From contig JAIBEZ010000021.1 of NCBI GenBank assembly GCA_019459485.1, forward strand, positions 1 through 46,013: a stretch of 46,013 nucleotides of DNA, read 5' to 3'. Below, one piece after another: positions 45,890-46,013 of the stretch; the stretch's first letter is position 1, and every line of letters starts with the position of its first letter. This DNA is from Prolixibacteraceae bacterium (GTDB lineage: Bacteria > Bacteroidota > Bacteroidia > Bacteroidales > Prolixibacteraceae). The notes under the pieces are model-generated. The model was not told where the DNA came from and made no database searches. It was given only the letters and a program-made list of their open reading frames with translations. The position numbers and the translations under genes were made by a program.

Positions 45890-46013
45890 TTTAAAATTGA
45901 CGGATAAAGTCTTTTCAGTTTTATCCGTGCTTGGTCGTTTGTAAACTGCCACTTGATTCTGGCAGTTTTATTGTTCCTGTGATTTTCCCATGCTTTTATT
46001 TCTGATGATATTT
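45877..46013 (-). mobile_element. Left part of an IS630-family insertion element, running off the window
   Basis: The end of this element is inferred from the transposase fragment on the minus strand and its position directly after a truncated signal peptide. IS630 elements insert at TA; a TA is at 45876-45877. The other end, the inverted repeats and the full target duplication are outside the window. Confidence 0.55.
45886..46013 (-). CDS. IS630-family transposase, C-terminal 41 residues (partial)
   Basis: Read from the right edge on the minus strand, the frame gives ISSEIKAWENHRNN, then KTARIKWQFTNDQARIKLKR, then LYPSILN and a TAA stop. The W-x-x-x-R-N...W-x-F-T-x-x-x-A-R-x-K-L-x-R-x-Y-P pattern is the typical C-terminal tail of IS630-family DDE transposases. 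The catalytic part is outside the window. Confidence 0.75.
   Translation of the reverse strand, partial: ISSEIKAWENHRNNKTARIKWQFTNDQARIKLKRLYPSILN

Overview
The window is chromosomal DNA from a member of the Bacteroidota, probably a Bacteroidales/Marinilabiliales-type polysaccharide degrader. This rests on four SusC/SusD pairs, a hybrid two-component regulator, a FecI/FecR pair, Bacteroidota-style promoter words (TAnnTTTG) and the near absence of Shine-Dalgarno sequences. The genus cannot be fixed from this window. No rRNA, tRNA or CRISPR array was seen.

Region 1 (about 0.6-23.7 kb) is a polysaccharide utilisation locus (PUL). A 1373-residue hybrid two-component sensor/AraC regulator is followed by two consecutive FAS1-SusC-SusD triplets. 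These encode fasciclin-domain lipoproteins, TonB-dependent transporters and SusD glycan-binding lipoproteins. An IS4-family element sits between the last susD and what looks like the operon's own terminator. An esterase and a GH97 alpha-galactosidase-type lipoprotein follow, separated by what looks like a decayed reading frame. The expected scheme is surface capture by SusD and possibly FAS1 proteins, import by SusC, periplasmic de-esterification and glycosidic cleavage, and sensing of the products by the hybrid regulator.

Region 2 (about 23.7-26.9 kb) is a decayed island. It holds fragments of a type I restriction-modification HsdM methylase and a frameshifted ORF6N-domain gene, followed by an intact Fic-domain AMPylator on the minus strand with repeated sequence in its promoter. 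A tmRNA-3'-end-like sequence and a strong hairpin next to it suggest an old integration site.

Region 3 (about 27-33.2 kb) is a compact sugar-catabolic unit. A divergent GntR/UTRA repressor faces an operon of an MFS transporter (hexuronate/ACS type), an L-arabinose/L-fucose isomerase-like protein and a secreted 851-residue protein of unknown function. The transporter and isomerase genes are each preceded by the same 14-bp sequence, and its 9-bp core recurs in front of gntR. This points to one regulon and possibly an undescribed sugar pathway.

Region 4 (about 33.5-46 kb) is a second PUL controlled by an ECF sigma factor and a FecR anti-sigma factor. It has an STN-containing SusC, a SusD, and a second SusC/SusD pair. 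The next gene is cut off after about eight codons by an IS630-family element, whose transposase C-terminus runs off the right edge. By eye, base composition is more G+C rich from the GH97 gene through region 3 than in the first PUL, consistent with a mosaic origin.
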